From assembly GCA_016179685.1 (NCBI GenBank), contig JACPCR010000083.1:1-64000 (forward strand): 64,000 nucleotides of DNA. Reading direction: 5' to 3'. This document shows positions 54,625-63,220 of the stretch, in pieces. This DNA comes from Planctomycetota bacterium (GTDB lineage: Bacteria > Planctomycetota > PUPC01 > JACPCR01). The notes under the pieces are model-generated. The model ran no database searches and was not told where the DNA came from. It saw only the letters and a list, made by a program, of their open reading frames with translations. Position numbers and translations under genes: made by a program. The first letter of the stretch is position 1. Each line of letters starts with the position of its first letter.

Positions 54625-54671
54625 GTAGACGAGTTCGCAAGTGCATCCGCACTTGCGAACTCGTCTACTAG
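54622..54671. repeat. AAGTGC hairpin, copy 8
   Basis: Perfect 23-bp stem (CTAGTAGACGAG-TTCGCAAGTGC) with loop ATCC, sharing its first three bases with copy 6. Tip and loop equal those of copy 2 at 18671 while stem positions differ in complementary pairs. The similar downstream flank is 54713-54779. Confidence 0.92.
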
Positions 54672-54712
54672 GGTAAACCGCTCCCGGGCCTGTCCCGTTG
54701 GGAGGGATTTTC

Positions 54713-55138
54713 GAGGCGAAGTAAGGAAACTCGATATTCCATAAGTGACCAATCCACAAGCGGTTAAATTGGGATGACGTAACTTCTCAATAAGTTCGGA
54801 GAGGTGGACCCGCCCGATTTTATCATCGATGATGGTTCAGCACTTCACGAGTTCTCGTAGCGAAGCGCGTCAGCGATTCGTCTACGTTCCCCACGTGTCA
54901 GCCCCGAAGGCGTAGCGAAGCGCGTCAGCGATTCGTCTGAGCCCTCAAATCTCATCGCGGGGACGGAACGCTGACGCGTTCCGCTATGGAATTCATACCT
55001 CATGGACTTGACCTGGTCGTCCTCCCCGAACTCGTTGAGATAACAGGGGATGACTCTTGAATTTCGCCTCCCTCCCGTAGCGATCCTGCTGGGAAGCCGG
55101 TTCCCTCCCACGGGGACAAGTCCGGGAGGGGTTTCCGG
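54713..55138. repeat. Repeat-rich intergenic stretch between rsmA and the Sua5 gene
   Basis: No gene is supported. It contains the flank homologous to 18745-18817 (54713-54779) and a 27-bp identical direct repeat, 54857-54883 and 54912-54938 (GTAGCGAAGCGCGTCAGCGA-TTCGTCT), with a related inverted GCTGACGCGTTCCGC near 54970. Confidence 0.75.
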
Positions 55139-55188
55139 CTAGTATCCCTGTTTATAAGTGCTGGTGCGCTTACGAACAGGGATACTAG
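55139..55188. repeat. AAGTGC hairpin, copy 10
   Basis: Outer stem CTAGTATCCCTGTT/AACAGGGATACTAG with an imperfect tip ATAAGTGCTGGTGCGCTTACG. The CTA at 55185-55187 is the complement of the TAG stop codon of the Sua5-like gene, so the element ends exactly at that gene's end. Confidence 0.85.
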
Positions 55189-55802
55189 AGGGTCCCGCAG
55201 ACCGCCCGGGCGATCATCTCCCGACTGATCGTCCCCTCGCGGAGCAATTCCCAGGAGGTGTCGCTCGTAAAGCGAATGACGCTCGAGGCGGCCTGCAAAG
55301 AGGTCGAGCCCCCATCGAGAACGACCTCGATGCGGCCGTCGAAGTAGCCGAGAACGTCCCGGGCGGTGACCGCAGGGGGCTGGCCCGAGGGGTTCGCACT
55401 GGGCGCGACGAGCGGGACGCCGGACCGCCGGATGAGTTCCCGGGCCACCGGATGGGCCGGAACACGCACGCCCAGACCCTCCCGGCCTCTCGGAAAGACG
55501 ATGGTCAGCGGGCCCGGCCAGAATTTCCGGGCCAGCCGCAGGGCGGCCTCGGGCGGCCCGGGAATCAGCCGGAACAGGTCGTCCACATCAGCCAGGTGAT
55601 GCGTGAACGGTTTCCCTTCGGGCCGTCCCTTGACCTCCCGGAGGCGCTGGAGGGCGTCTGGCCGATCGGCATTCGCTCCGAGTCCATAGACCGTTTCGGT
55701 GGGGAAAGCGACCAGGCCGCCCTCGGCAAGAACGCGAGCGGCCCGATTCAGGGCCGGCGCTTCAAGTTTGTCAGGATGGATCGGGTAAAGCTCGGTTTTC
55801 AT
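55185..55802 (-). CDS. Sua5/YrdC-type L-threonylcarbamoyladenylate synthase
   Basis: A 205-residue YrdC-domain protein from ATG 55802 (overlapping the stop of the PIG-L gene, ATGA). Motifs: GGLVAFPTETVYGLGANA, KGRPEGKPFTHHLAD (ATP/bicarbonate site), FWPGPLTIVF, RVPAHPVARELI, PLVAPSANPSGQPPAVT and DGG-S-S. It makes threonylcarbamoyl-AMP for the t6A37 modification of ANN-decoding tRNAs in the cytoplasm. It lacks the C-terminal Sua5 domain, as YrdC/TsaC do. The longer in-frame start at 55961 is arginine-rich shadow. Confidence 0.92.
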   Translation of the reverse strand: MKTELYPIHPDKLEAPALNRAARVLAEGGLVAFPTETVYGLGANADRPDALQRLREVKGRPEGKPFTHHLADVDDLFRLIPGPPEAALRLARKFWPGPLTIVFPRGREGLGVRVPAHPVARELIRRSGVPLVAPSANPSGQPPAVTARDVLGYFDGRIEVVLDGGSTSLQAASSVIRFTSDTSWELLREGTISREMIARAVCGTL

Positions 55803-56593
55803 GCCGGTCGAGTTGGAGATAGCGGTGCTCGTGTGTCCGATGACTCGACGATGCCGAGCACTTCGCCGAGAAAGTTCGTCTGCGGGTAGGCGTGTCCCAG
55901 GTGCTGGCGGAATCCTTCGGCGTATCCGACGCCGCACTGGCGTCCGCGGAAGGCGGACCACTGCCGCATCTTCTCGAGGTACTCATCCATGCCGTGCTGA
56001 ATCCGAAGCCAGGATCGCTGGGTGTCGTGGCAGGCGAGCATTTTCGCCTTCGTCTCCAGGCTCTCGGTGATGTCGATGCAGAACTGCGGCTCGACGCTCT
56101 TCCCGGTCCAGTCCTTGCACTCGAGCGGATCCCAGTAATAGAGCCAGGGGATGCCGTCCGTGGGCTTGCCGACCTCGGCCATGTAGTTCTTCATGGGCCC
56201 GGTGAAGCAGACGTCGCGGACGACCAGGCTCGTGATCTCATGGTCCGCCATGTAGTCCTGCGGCGGATGCGTCAGCACGATGGACGGGTTGACGCGCCGG
56301 ATTTCGCCGAGGACCTTACGCCGCACGGCATTGGTGTATTCGATCTGGATGTCCTTCTCGTGGCAGCAGGCGTAAGAGGCATCGAGCACGGCCGCGGACG
56401 CCGCGGCCTCGCCCAGGCGGATTCCCGTGATCTCCTCCGGGGACAGCTTGTCCGAGCCGCAGTCGCCGGCCGTCATCGTGACCAGGTGAATCCGGTAACC
56501 TTTGCTCCTCAGTCGGGCGAGGGTGCCCGCGCACATGAACTCGATGTCGTCCGGATGGGCGCCAACAGCCAGAACGGTTCGATGGTCCTGCAT
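55799..56593 (-). CDS. PIG-L/LmbE-family deacetylase
   Basis: A 264-residue protein from ATG 56593 (GAGG 8 bases upstream). The zinc motif AHPDDIEFMCAG (His near 13, Asp near 15-16) and HPPQDYMADHEITS (His near 114 region, catalytic DHE) are present. PIG-L enzymes deacetylate N-acetylglucosaminyl groups, for example in bacillithiol, mycothiol or lipid synthesis. It overlaps the Sua5 start, suggesting coupled expression. The substrate is unknown. Confidence 0.9.
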   Translation of the reverse strand: MQDHRTVLAVGAHPDDIEFMCAGTLARLRSKGYRIHLVTMTAGDCGSDKLSPEEITGIRLGEAAASAAVLDASYACCHEKDIQIEYTNAVRRKVLGEIRRVNPSIVLTHPPQDYMADHEITSLVVRDVCFTGPMKNYMAEVGKPTDGIPWLYYWDPLECKDWTGKSVEPQFCIDITESLETKAKMLACHDTQRSWLRIQHGMDEYLEKMRQWSAFRGRQCGVGYAEGFRQHLGHAYPQTNFLGEVLGIVESSDTRAPLSPTRPA

Positions 56594-56606
56594 GCAATAC
56601 CTCGTC

Positions 56607-57380
56607 TCAAAGGGTTTTTTGAAACCAGAAACTGACCTCGCGGGCAATGAGGCGCCGCCAGTCCGGATGGCCGAATCCGTGATCGCATCCCTCGATGGAG
56701 ACTAGCTTCACCCGGTTGCCGGCGCGCTCGAGAAGCGCCCGAATCTCGTGACTGTGGCCGATGGGGACCAGCTCATCGCGGTTTCCGTGAATCAGCAGGG
56801 CGGGAGCACGCACGCTCGAATAGGCCGGTTCGAGGTCCGTCTCCATCCAGAAGCGGACGAAGGGAGGGGGTGGGGCGGGCGGCGCGCCCGAGCCCCGAAA
56901 CGAAAGAAAGTGGGAAGAACCGCCCGGCGCGGCCAGGCCGGCCAGGGGTTCGCCCGTGCTCAGCGGGGACAGGAGCGCCAGGCAGCGGATGGAAATTCCA
57001 GTCGCCGCGAGACGAACGGCCGCCGCGGCCCCCAGGCCCAAGCCCAGGAGTCCGATCCGGGCCGCATCGACCTCCGGCTGCGCCGCCAGCGTCCGGAACG
57101 CGGCAGCGGCATCGGACTGCATGGTGTCCGGCGTGAAGGCCTCCTCCGACTCGGGGCTTTCCCCGGCGCCGCGAAAATCGAACCGCAGCGAGCATATCCC
57201 CTCCCGCGCCAGCGCCCGGGAAATCTGGACGAAAAGGTCCCCAGCCTCCCCACGGTTGCTCCGGATTCCATGGCACAAGAGGACGCCAGGCGCGGGCCCC
57301 GCCACGTCCAAGGCCTCGTGGAACGTCGCCGCCAGCTCCAATCCATCCTGGGAGACCATCATGGGCCGCTGATGCAGCAT
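56607..57380 (-). CDS. Alpha/beta-hydrolase-fold protein lacking the nucleophile serine
   Basis: A 257-residue protein of the BAAT/dienelactone-hydrolase-like type (LLCHGIRSNRGEAGDLF, LRFDFRGAGES, HGNRDELVP, GCDHGFGHPDW). At the nucleophile elbow the usual G-x-S-x-G reads GLGLG (GLLGLGLGAAAA, near residue 115), so the Ser is replaced by Gly. The candidate Asp (GNRDELVP) and His (GCDHGF) remain. It is therefore either inactive, a binding protein, or uses another residue. It precedes the PIG-L gene on the same strand by 13 bases. Confidence 0.82.
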   Translation of the reverse strand: MLHQRPMMVSQDGLELAATFHEALDVAGPAPGVLLCHGIRSNRGEAGDLFVQISRALAREGICSLRFDFRGAGESPESEEAFTPDTMQSDAAAAFRTLAAQPEVDAARIGLLGLGLGAAAAVRLAATGISIRCLALLSPLSTGEPLAGLAAPGGSSHFLSFRGSGAPPAPPPPFVRFWMETDLEPAYSSVRAPALLIHGNRDELVPIGHSHEIRALLERAGNRVKLVSIEGCDHGFGHPDWRRLIAREVSFWFQKTL

Positions 57381-57733
57381 GTCTGCGCTCCGGAGGCTCT
57401 CCCGCAGGGTTGCAAGTGCGATTCCCTCCTTGACATCCGTTCACCATGACTCATCAGGATCGAAACTTTGACCGATGAAACCAGTTGTTGCCTCCAGGTC
57501 CAACACCCCTTATTCTTTCAGGACTTGCATCTCGGCGGGCCACGCCCCGCCCCGATGCTCCATAGCGAAGCGCATGCTACGTCTCACGATGCGGGGACGA
57601 TCGACCAACGCTCGTCGGTTTGAGGCAGGTGCTTTATTATTATTGGGAAATCCCCTCAGCCTTGCAAGGCTCACTCCCATTCCTCATCCCGGCGAGATGA
57701 GAAATCCGGGTGAAGGGGAAAAGCCGAGACGCC
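57381..57733. other. Intergenic stretch with no recognised gene
   Basis: Divergent gap of about 350 bases between the serine-less hydrolase and the DNA methyltransferase. No conserved coding pattern, hairpin of the dispersed families, or clear promoter was seen. A TTATTATTATT run lies near 57632-57642. Confidence 0.6.
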
Positions 57734-59116
57734 ATGGCCGGACTGTTCCAGAACGAATCGCACGAGAAAAAACACGGTCTCCTGACCCTCAACGAGGCGG
57801 CCTCCGCGGTGGGCCGACCGGTTACGCTGATCGCCGAATACCTCCGCCGCGGCAGGATCACCCCCCGGGACGCCAGCGGCCACCGAATGTTCCCCTTCGA
57901 TTCGGACAGAGCCTATGTCCGCCTGAAGGAACTCGAGCGCTTTATCCGGCTCGTCGAACGCGACATCGAGAAATACCAGGCGGAGGGGCTGGATGCCGAT
58001 CTCGGCTTCTTCGACGTCCCCGAGCGGGAGCGCACCAAGCACGTGCACCGGCTTCATCCCTACCTGGGGAAGTTTATTCCCCAGCTTGTCGAGCATTTCC
58101 TGAGCCGCCACTTCCAGCCGGGCCAGTGGGTGCTGGACCCCTTCATGGGGTCGGGCACGACCCTCATCCAGGCGCACGAGCTGGGGCTGAACGCGATCGG
58201 CATCGACATCTCGGAGTTCAACTGCAAGATCGCCGAAGTGAAGACGAGGCGGTACTCCCTCGACACGGTGGAGTCCGACGCCCGCGCCGCACTCCGGCGT
58301 CTCGAGGCCTTCGCCGAGCAGCGCCCAGGCGGAGGCAGCCTCTTCCGCGGGATCGATGCGGATTTCCATACCGACAGCGCCTACCTGAATCGCTGGTATT
58401 CCCCGCGGGCGCTGCAAGAAATCCTCTTCTACCGCTCCATCCTCGGCGAGTACCGCCACTCGGACGTGCTCAAGATGATCCTGAGCCGATCGGCTCGCTC
58501 CGCCCGGCTCATCCCGCACTACGACCTGGCCACGCCCAAGGAGCCGGTCCGGCAGCCTTACTACTGTTTCAAGCACAAGCGGACCTGCCAGCCCACGGAC
58601 GAATGTTTGAAGTTCCTGCAACGGTACACTGTTGACACGGTCCGGAGGCTGCGGGAATTCGACCGCCTTCGGACGGCGGCCGAGATTCGGGTGGTCCACG
58701 GGGACTCTCGGGCGGTGGAGCTGCCGTGCCTGGTGGACGGCGTGTTCTCCTCGCCGCCCTACGTCGGGCAGATCGATTACCACGAACAGCACGCCTACGC
58801 GTACGAGCTCTTCGGCATCCCGCGCCGGGACGACCTGGAGATCGGGCCGAAGTCGGAGGGAAAATCCGCATCCGCGCAGGAGGCGTATGTCGACGCCATC
58901 GCGGGCGTGGTCCGCAACATCCGGCGGTTCGTCCGGCCCGGCCGGCCCCTGTTCTTCGTCGCCAACGACCGGCTCGGCCTGTATCCGGAGATCGCCCGGC
59001 GTGCCGGCTGCCGAATCGAGGCCATTCGCCAGCGTGCGGTGTCGAAGCGCACCGAGCGCGACAAGCGGCCCTACTCGGAGAGCATCTTCCAGTTCGCTGA
59101 GAAACGTCTTATCTGA
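57734..59116 (+). CDS. DNA methyltransferase (N4-cytosine/N6-adenine type) with N-terminal HTH
   Basis: A 460-residue protein from ATG 57734 (GTG 57710 would add 8). Residues 15-75 look like a MerR/excisionase-type helix-turn-helix (LLTLNEAASAVGRPVTLIAEYLRRGRITPRDASGHRMFPF). The SAM motif DPFMGSGTTLIQAHELG lies near 139 and the catalytic SSPPYVGQIDYHEQ near 346. Motif I precedes the catalytic motif. SPPY is common in N4-cytosine enzymes. No restriction endonuclease lies nearby, so it is a solitary methylase. The central Cys cluster CFKHKRTCQPTDEC (near 284-297) could bind a metal. The target sequence is unknown. Confidence 0.85.
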   Translation: MAGLFQNESHEKKHGLLTLNEAASAVGRPVTLIAEYLRRGRITPRDASGHRMFPFDSDRAYVRLKELERFIRLVERDIEKYQAEGLDADLGFFDVPERERTKHVHRLHPYLGKFIPQLVEHFLSRHFQPGQWVLDPFMGSGTTLIQAHELGLNAIGIDISEFNCKIAEVKTRRYSLDTVESDARAALRRLEAFAEQRPGGGSLFRGIDADFHTDSAYLNRWYSPRALQEILFYRSILGEYRHSDVLKMILSRSARSARLIPHYDLATPKEPVRQPYYCFKHKRTCQPTDECLKFLQRYTVDTVRRLREFDRLRTAAEIRVVHGDSRAVELPCLVDGVFSSPPYVGQIDYHEQHAYAYELFGIPRRDDLEIGPKSEGKSASAQEAYVDAIAGVVRNIRRFVRPGRPLFFVANDRLGLYPEIARRAGCRIEAIRQRAVSKRTERDKRPYSESIFQFAEKRLI

Positions 59117-59372
59117 CCGCCTGCGGTAACGGGCCAATCAAGAATTAGGCCATGTGTGCTTTTCATCTATTGAACTGCACAAATCTTGTTATTTTTGTGT
59201 AATAGGTTCAACTTGCAGCCATGGAAAAATGCTCGCCCGGTCGTAACTTCTTAGTGCATCGGTCCACAAATTCGTAAAGTGCTTTCACACAAATCGTTAA
59301 GAAAGGGAAGAGGGAAAGGAATAGGGAAAGGAAGATGCCAATCAGCCCATTTTCTTGCTTAGCTTGGCACCT

Positions 59373-60248
59373 ATGCCCCTCCAAGCTCCGTCCGCGATGA
59401 ACGCCGCGCCCCATTCCACCTGTTCGCAGCCCATCGTCGCCCAGGGCGTCGTTTTCATCATGGGCGACTGCCACCTCGCCGTCGGGGAGCCCGAACGGAC
59501 ACGCCTCGTCCTGGATTTCTTGGACTACCTGCCGACCCAGGCGCGGCAACTGATCATCCTGGGCGACCTCTTCGACTTCTGGCTCGGCGCGAAACACCTC
59601 CGTCTGCCCGATTTCCGGGACGTGCTGGACAAGCTGCAGGCGCTCACCGGCGCCGGCATCGATATCCGGCTGATCCCCGGCAACCGGGACTTCCTGCTGG
59701 ATGAGCATTTCAGCCAGCGTACAGGCATCCGCATCCTGGGCGATTTCGAGCTGCTGCAGGTCGGCGGCCGCAAGCTGAGGTTGACCCATGGCGATCTTCT
59801 GTGCACGGACGATTGGCGCTACCGGCTGTGGCGGCGGCTGGTCCGCCTCAAGGGTATTCGCACGCTCATCGCGTGGACGCCCCTGTTTCTCACCCGGTGG
59901 ACGGCCGTGGGGATGCGCAACCTGAGCCGGCGCGAGGTCAAGCAAAAGGCCTCCTCCACGATGGGCTTTGTCAAGTCCGCCACTGTGGCCGCGCTCGGGG
60001 ATGACGCCGATGCGCTCATTGTCGGCCACGCCCATTCACCGGAGACGCGCACTCTCTCCGTCGGGGGAAAAGAAAAATGGGTCTATGTCCTCGGCGATTG
60101 GAAACAGGTGGGCGTCTTCCTGAGCGTCTCCGAGGAGGGCATTCACTACCGCGCCTTCCCCTCCGATTCCAGCCGGCCCCTTGAGATTCCCCACCGCGCA
60201 CAGTGGAGCGGGGACGAGGAAAGCGCCGGCAGCGACTCCGGCGTGTAA
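59373..60248 (+). CDS. lpxH: UDP-2,3-diacylglucosamine hydrolase (LpxH-like)
   Basis: A 291-residue metallophosphoesterase; ATG 59373 chosen, ATG 59397 possible. Motifs: MGDCHLAVG (Asp-x-His), LGDLFDFWLG, IPGNRDFLLDEHF, LTHGDLLCTDDWRYRLWRRLVR and VGHAHSPET. DFW-G, the NRDFL form of GNH and THGD identify LpxH/LpxG-like enzymes that cleave UDP-2,3-diacylglucosamine to lipid X in Kdo2-lipid A synthesis at the inner membrane. This is the best evidence that the organism makes lipid A. No other lpx gene is in the window. Confidence 0.9.
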   Translation: MPLQAPSAMNAAPHSTCSQPIVAQGVVFIMGDCHLAVGEPERTRLVLDFLDYLPTQARQLIILGDLFDFWLGAKHLRLPDFRDVLDKLQALTGAGIDIRLIPGNRDFLLDEHFSQRTGIRILGDFELLQVGGRKLRLTHGDLLCTDDWRYRLWRRLVRLKGIRTLIAWTPLFLTRWTAVGMRNLSRREVKQKASSTMGFVKSATVAALGDDADALIVGHAHSPETRTLSVGGKEKWVYVLGDWKQVGVFLSVSEEGIHYRAFPSDSSRPLEIPHRAQWSGDEESAGSDSGV

Positions 60249-60335
60249 GTTTACGGGATTTTCGAGTGAGGGCTTCGGCCGGCCGTCGAAGTCCGAAGTC
60301 CGGCCGGAACGCAGAAGCATTCCGCTACGCTCATG

Positions 60336-60425
60336 GGCTTCGGCCACGTGTGCGGGGTGTCAGCGGAGAAATCGACGAATTTTCGGAATTGCCCACGGCT
60401 TCGGCCACGTGCGCGGGGTGTCAGC
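60336..60425. repeat. Direct repeat of 29 bp
   Basis: GGCTTCGGCCACGTG(T/C)GCGG-GGTGTCAGC occurs at 60336-60364 and 60397-60425. The second copy runs into the stop codon of the creatininase-family gene. Confidence 0.8.
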
Positions 60426-61353
60426 CTTGAATTGAGTCTTTCAGAAAACCGGAGATGTGCTCCCCGAATCTTCTCAGCACTCCTTCGGTCTGCTTCCGCC
60501 CATACTCCTCATCGATGCCTTTCCGGGGGTCCAGCGCGTCAAAGCTGTACCAGATGTTCTTGAACTGGGGACTGTACCCCTCGCGCTCCGTGAGGTAGGG
60601 GTAACCCAGGTATGCCGGCACGAGTGCTTTCGGGTCCTTTGGCAACAGATCGGGCCGCACCGTGCCCGGGGCCGCCACCATCGTCACCGAGGCCTCCCAC
60701 TTGTCCGCATGAATCCAGTGGTTCTTCAGCAGCGGCTCGAACTCCTTCCCCGGCTCAATATAGAAAAAAGTCATCGTCCTGCCCGGGGGGCCCAACGCCT
60801 TGCGCCTCAGCACGTTCTGCCGGTAGACCTCCTCCGCCTTCCGGCAGAAAGGCGGGTTCGGGCCGTGGCCCGGCATCAGGATGACGTGTTGGAAGCCATA
60901 GAGATGGATTTCGAGCAGCGTGCGGGCGATGTGGTGCACGAAGTGCCGTTCCTGCTCCGCCTTGCTGAATTCGAGGGCATCCTCGGCCGCAGGCCCGTCA
61001 TCCGGCTGCGTCGGGCACTCGTAGCCGGGCGAGCCATCGTTGTTTTGGAGCGGGAAGGCGGACGCGTAGGCTTCGGGGACGTCCATCTCCCGGCAATAGC
61101 TTTGCCGCCATTCGGCCCGGCACTCCTGAAGGTAGTAGCGGACGTCACCGTAGTAGATGGCCGGGAAGACGATGCCTCCGAAACGCCGGGCCGCTTCCTC
61201 CGCCAGGTACGACACGGTGTAGAAATCGGTCCCGAAAGGCATGTGGGGTCCGTGCCATTCGAGCGTCCCGACCGGCAGGTAGGCCAGGTTGCACAGACGC
61301 CGGCGCGTCACGATGCTCGACGGCACCATCCGATCGAAGCGTACCTCTTCCAT
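60421..61353 (-). CDS. Creatininase/creatinine-amidohydrolase family protein
   Basis: A 310-residue protein from ATG 61353. The metal site of the family is visible: PVGTLEWHGPHMPFGTDFY (Glu near 32, His near 34, Asp near 42), and the GHGPNPPF loop (near 157). Members hydrolyse cyclic amides (creatinine, formylaminopyrimidines) or act on mycofactocin or FAPy precursors. The start follows the DegT stop by one base, so the pair is co-transcribed. The true substrate is unknown. Confidence 0.9.
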   Translation of the reverse strand: MEEVRFDRMVPSSIVTRRRLCNLAYLPVGTLEWHGPHMPFGTDFYTVSYLAEEAARRFGGIVFPAIYYGDVRYYLQECRAEWRQSYCREMDVPEAYASAFPLQNNDGSPGYECPTQPDDGPAAEDALEFSKAEQERHFVHHIARTLLEIHLYGFQHVILMPGHGPNPPFCRKAEEVYRQNVLRRKALGPPGRTMTFFYIEPGKEFEPLLKNHWIHADKWEASVTMVAAPGTVRPDLLPKDPKALVPAYLGYPYLTEREGYSPQFKNIWYSFDALDPRKGIDEEYGRKQTEGVLRRFGEHISGFLKDSIQG

Positions 61354-61354
61354 T

Positions 61355-62593
61355 TCATGCCTCCTTCAGCTCGTCGATGTGGTCCACCACCTTTTCTATC
61401 GCATCCACCACGAGCTGCATATCGCGCAGGTCGCAAGGGGGTGACAGATGGGGCTGGGAAAAGGCGAATTCCCGCTCCGTCATCTCTTCGCTGACCGGGA
61501 GGTCGCCCCGGCGGTACACCGGAGGGTTCTTGACGTGCGGGCAGAGGAACGGGCAGCCGCGTCCGTAGAGATTGCGCTCCTGGAAAATTGTGCGGAGGTG
61601 AATGGGGCCGCCAGCCTGAACCGGCTTGCTTTCCGGCGCGAACCGATAATTAGCGTCCTTGACGTAGGCCACGGCGTAGACGCCTTCGGCATTGAGCGCC
61701 TGGCAGAAGCGGTCGCGGGAGACGCCGTGGACCTTGGGGTCCCACAGGCAGTTATAGTAATGGTAGGCATGTTTGACGCCGGGCCGGACGAACGGCGGCG
61801 TGATACCCGGAATCTCGGAAAGTTTCTCGGTCAGGTAGTCGCAGTTTCGGATGCGCGCGTCGGTGCGGACGTCCGCGTCCAGGAGCTGCGCCATGGCATC
61901 CAGGCCCACGGCCCGCATGTTGTCCCCGGTCCCGCCCATCGAAGCGTGCTGAAGCACCTCCGGATCGGTCGCCAGTCCGGCGATGACCGTCGGGTGCTGT
62001 CCGGCGAGCAGGCCGCGTTCGAAGAGGCGGCGATTATTCGTCAGGTACGCGCCTCCGCCGGCGCTCGAGTAGATGGGCTTACCGGACCAGCTAAAGGCCG
62101 TCATGTGCGCGAGGTTGCCGACCTTCACGCCCCGGACCTCGGCGGTGGAGGCCTGGCAGGCGTCTTCTATCACGACGATGCCGTGCTGCTCCGCCAGGGC
62201 CATCAGCTCCGGAATCGCGGCCGGATGCCCGTAAAAGTCCACGGGCAGGATCGCCTTCGTCTGGGGCGTGATCTTGCGCTTCGCATCCTCCACGTCCATC
62301 GTGAACGTCCGAGGGTCGATATCGGCGAAGACCGGGACGGCATTGACGCGGAGGACGGCCCCGACGGTGGCCACCCACGTGTAAGCCACGGTGAGCACCT
62401 CGTCGCCGGGCCCGCACCCGGCGGCGAAGAGGCTCGATACCAGGGCCGCCGTGCCGGAACTGACGCACCGGGCGTAGCGAGCCCCGGTGTATTCGCAGAG
62501 GGCCTTTTCCAGGCCCTTTTGCGCCCAGGAAGACCTGAGGTTGTGCGCGTCATCGATCGTCTTCGGCCCACCAAGAAGGGCAAGTTCACTCAT
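61355..62593 (-). CDS. DegT/DnrJ/EryC1/StrS-type PLP aminotransferase
   Basis: A 412-residue protein from ATG 62593 (AGAGGAAA about 8 bases upstream). Motifs: YARCVSSGTAALVSSLFAAGCGPGDEVLTVAYTWVA, VVIEDACQAST, and the PLP Lys in FSWSGKPIYSSAGGG. ILPVDFYGHPA binds the cofactor ring region. Family members transfer amino groups to keto-sugars on nucleotide carriers or to inosose. It lies upstream of the creatininase-family gene; no NDP-sugar genes are adjacent. A sugar or inositol-like amine product is inference. Confidence 0.92.
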   Translation of the reverse strand: MSELALLGGPKTIDDAHNLRSSWAQKGLEKALCEYTGARYARCVSSGTAALVSSLFAAGCGPGDEVLTVAYTWVATVGAVLRVNAVPVFADIDPRTFTMDVEDAKRKITPQTKAILPVDFYGHPAAIPELMALAEQHGIVVIEDACQASTAEVRGVKVGNLAHMTAFSWSGKPIYSSAGGGAYLTNNRRLFERGLLAGQHPTVIAGLATDPEVLQHASMGGTGDNMRAVGLDAMAQLLDADVRTDARIRNCDYLTEKLSEIPGITPPFVRPGVKHAYHYYNCLWDPKVHGVSRDRFCQALNAEGVYAVAYVKDANYRFAPESKPVQAGGPIHLRTIFQERNLYGRGCPFLCPHVKNPPVYRRGDLPVSEEMTEREFAFSQPHLSPPCDLRDMQLVVDAIEKVVDHIDELKEA

Positions 62594-62609
62594 GTCGGCA
62601 TTTCCTCTA

Positions 62610-63216
62610 AAATCCGCGAGCCCGAAGGAGAAATGCCGCCGCCCTTCGGGCGTCTGCATTTCTTATGAAATCCGCCTGTCGGCGGATTTCAACAAAAACT
62701 CCTGCTGCCCCGCCAGGGATGGGCCGGCGAAGCCGGGCCAATCCTGGCTCTGAAATCCGCGAGCCCGAAGGAGAAATGCCGCCGCCCTTCGGGCGTCTGC
62801 ATTTCTTATGAAATCCACCTGCCGGCGGATTTCAACAAAAACTTCTGCTGCCCCGCCAGGGATGGGCCGGCGAAGCCGGGCCAACCCTGGCTCTGAAATC
62901 CGCGAGCCCGAAGGAGAAATGCCGCCGCCCTTCGGGCGTCTGCATTTCTTATGAAATCCGCCTGCCGGCGGATTTCAACAAAAACTTCTGCTGCCCCGCC
63001 AGGGATGGGCCGGCGAAGCCGGGCCAACCCTGGCTCTGAAATCCGCGAACCCGAAGGAGAAATGCCGCCGCCCTTCGGGCGTCTGCATTTCTTATGAAAT
63101 CCGCCTGTCGGCGGATTTCAATAAAAACTTCTGCTGCCCCGCCAGGGATGGGCCGGCGAAGCCGGGCCAACCCTGGCTCTGAAATCCGCGAGCCCGAAGG
63201 GCGCAGCGGATTTCAT
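62610..63216. repeat. Tandem array: four 143-bp units plus a terminal partial unit
   Basis: Units start at 62610, 62753, 62896 and 63039 (exactly 143 bases apart); a shortened fifth begins at 63182 and ends in GGGCGCAGCGGATTTC. Each unit contains hairpins GAAATCCGCC...GGCGGATTTC, AGAAATGC...GCATTTCT (with GCCC-TTC-GGGC inside) and CCAGGG-TGGGCCGGC-GAA-GCCGGGCCA-CCCTGG. Units differ at few positions. Inverse single copies lie at 30247-30375 and 32101-32396. Open frames of 73 codons recur in each unit but are repeat artefacts. Confidence 0.95.
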
Positions 63217-63220
63217 TGGG

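Noticed and set aside
54845..55111. 88-residue protein gene on the minus strand
   Set aside because: It runs through the duplicated 27-bp GTAGCGAAGCG repeat and has no recognisable domain.
62663..63170. Repeated 73-codon frames (three copies at 143-base spacing)
   Set aside because: These frames exist only because the 143-bp repeat units keep an open frame; no start context or domain.
62610..63216. CRISPR array
   Set aside because: Repeat units of 143 bp are contiguous with no variable spacers.
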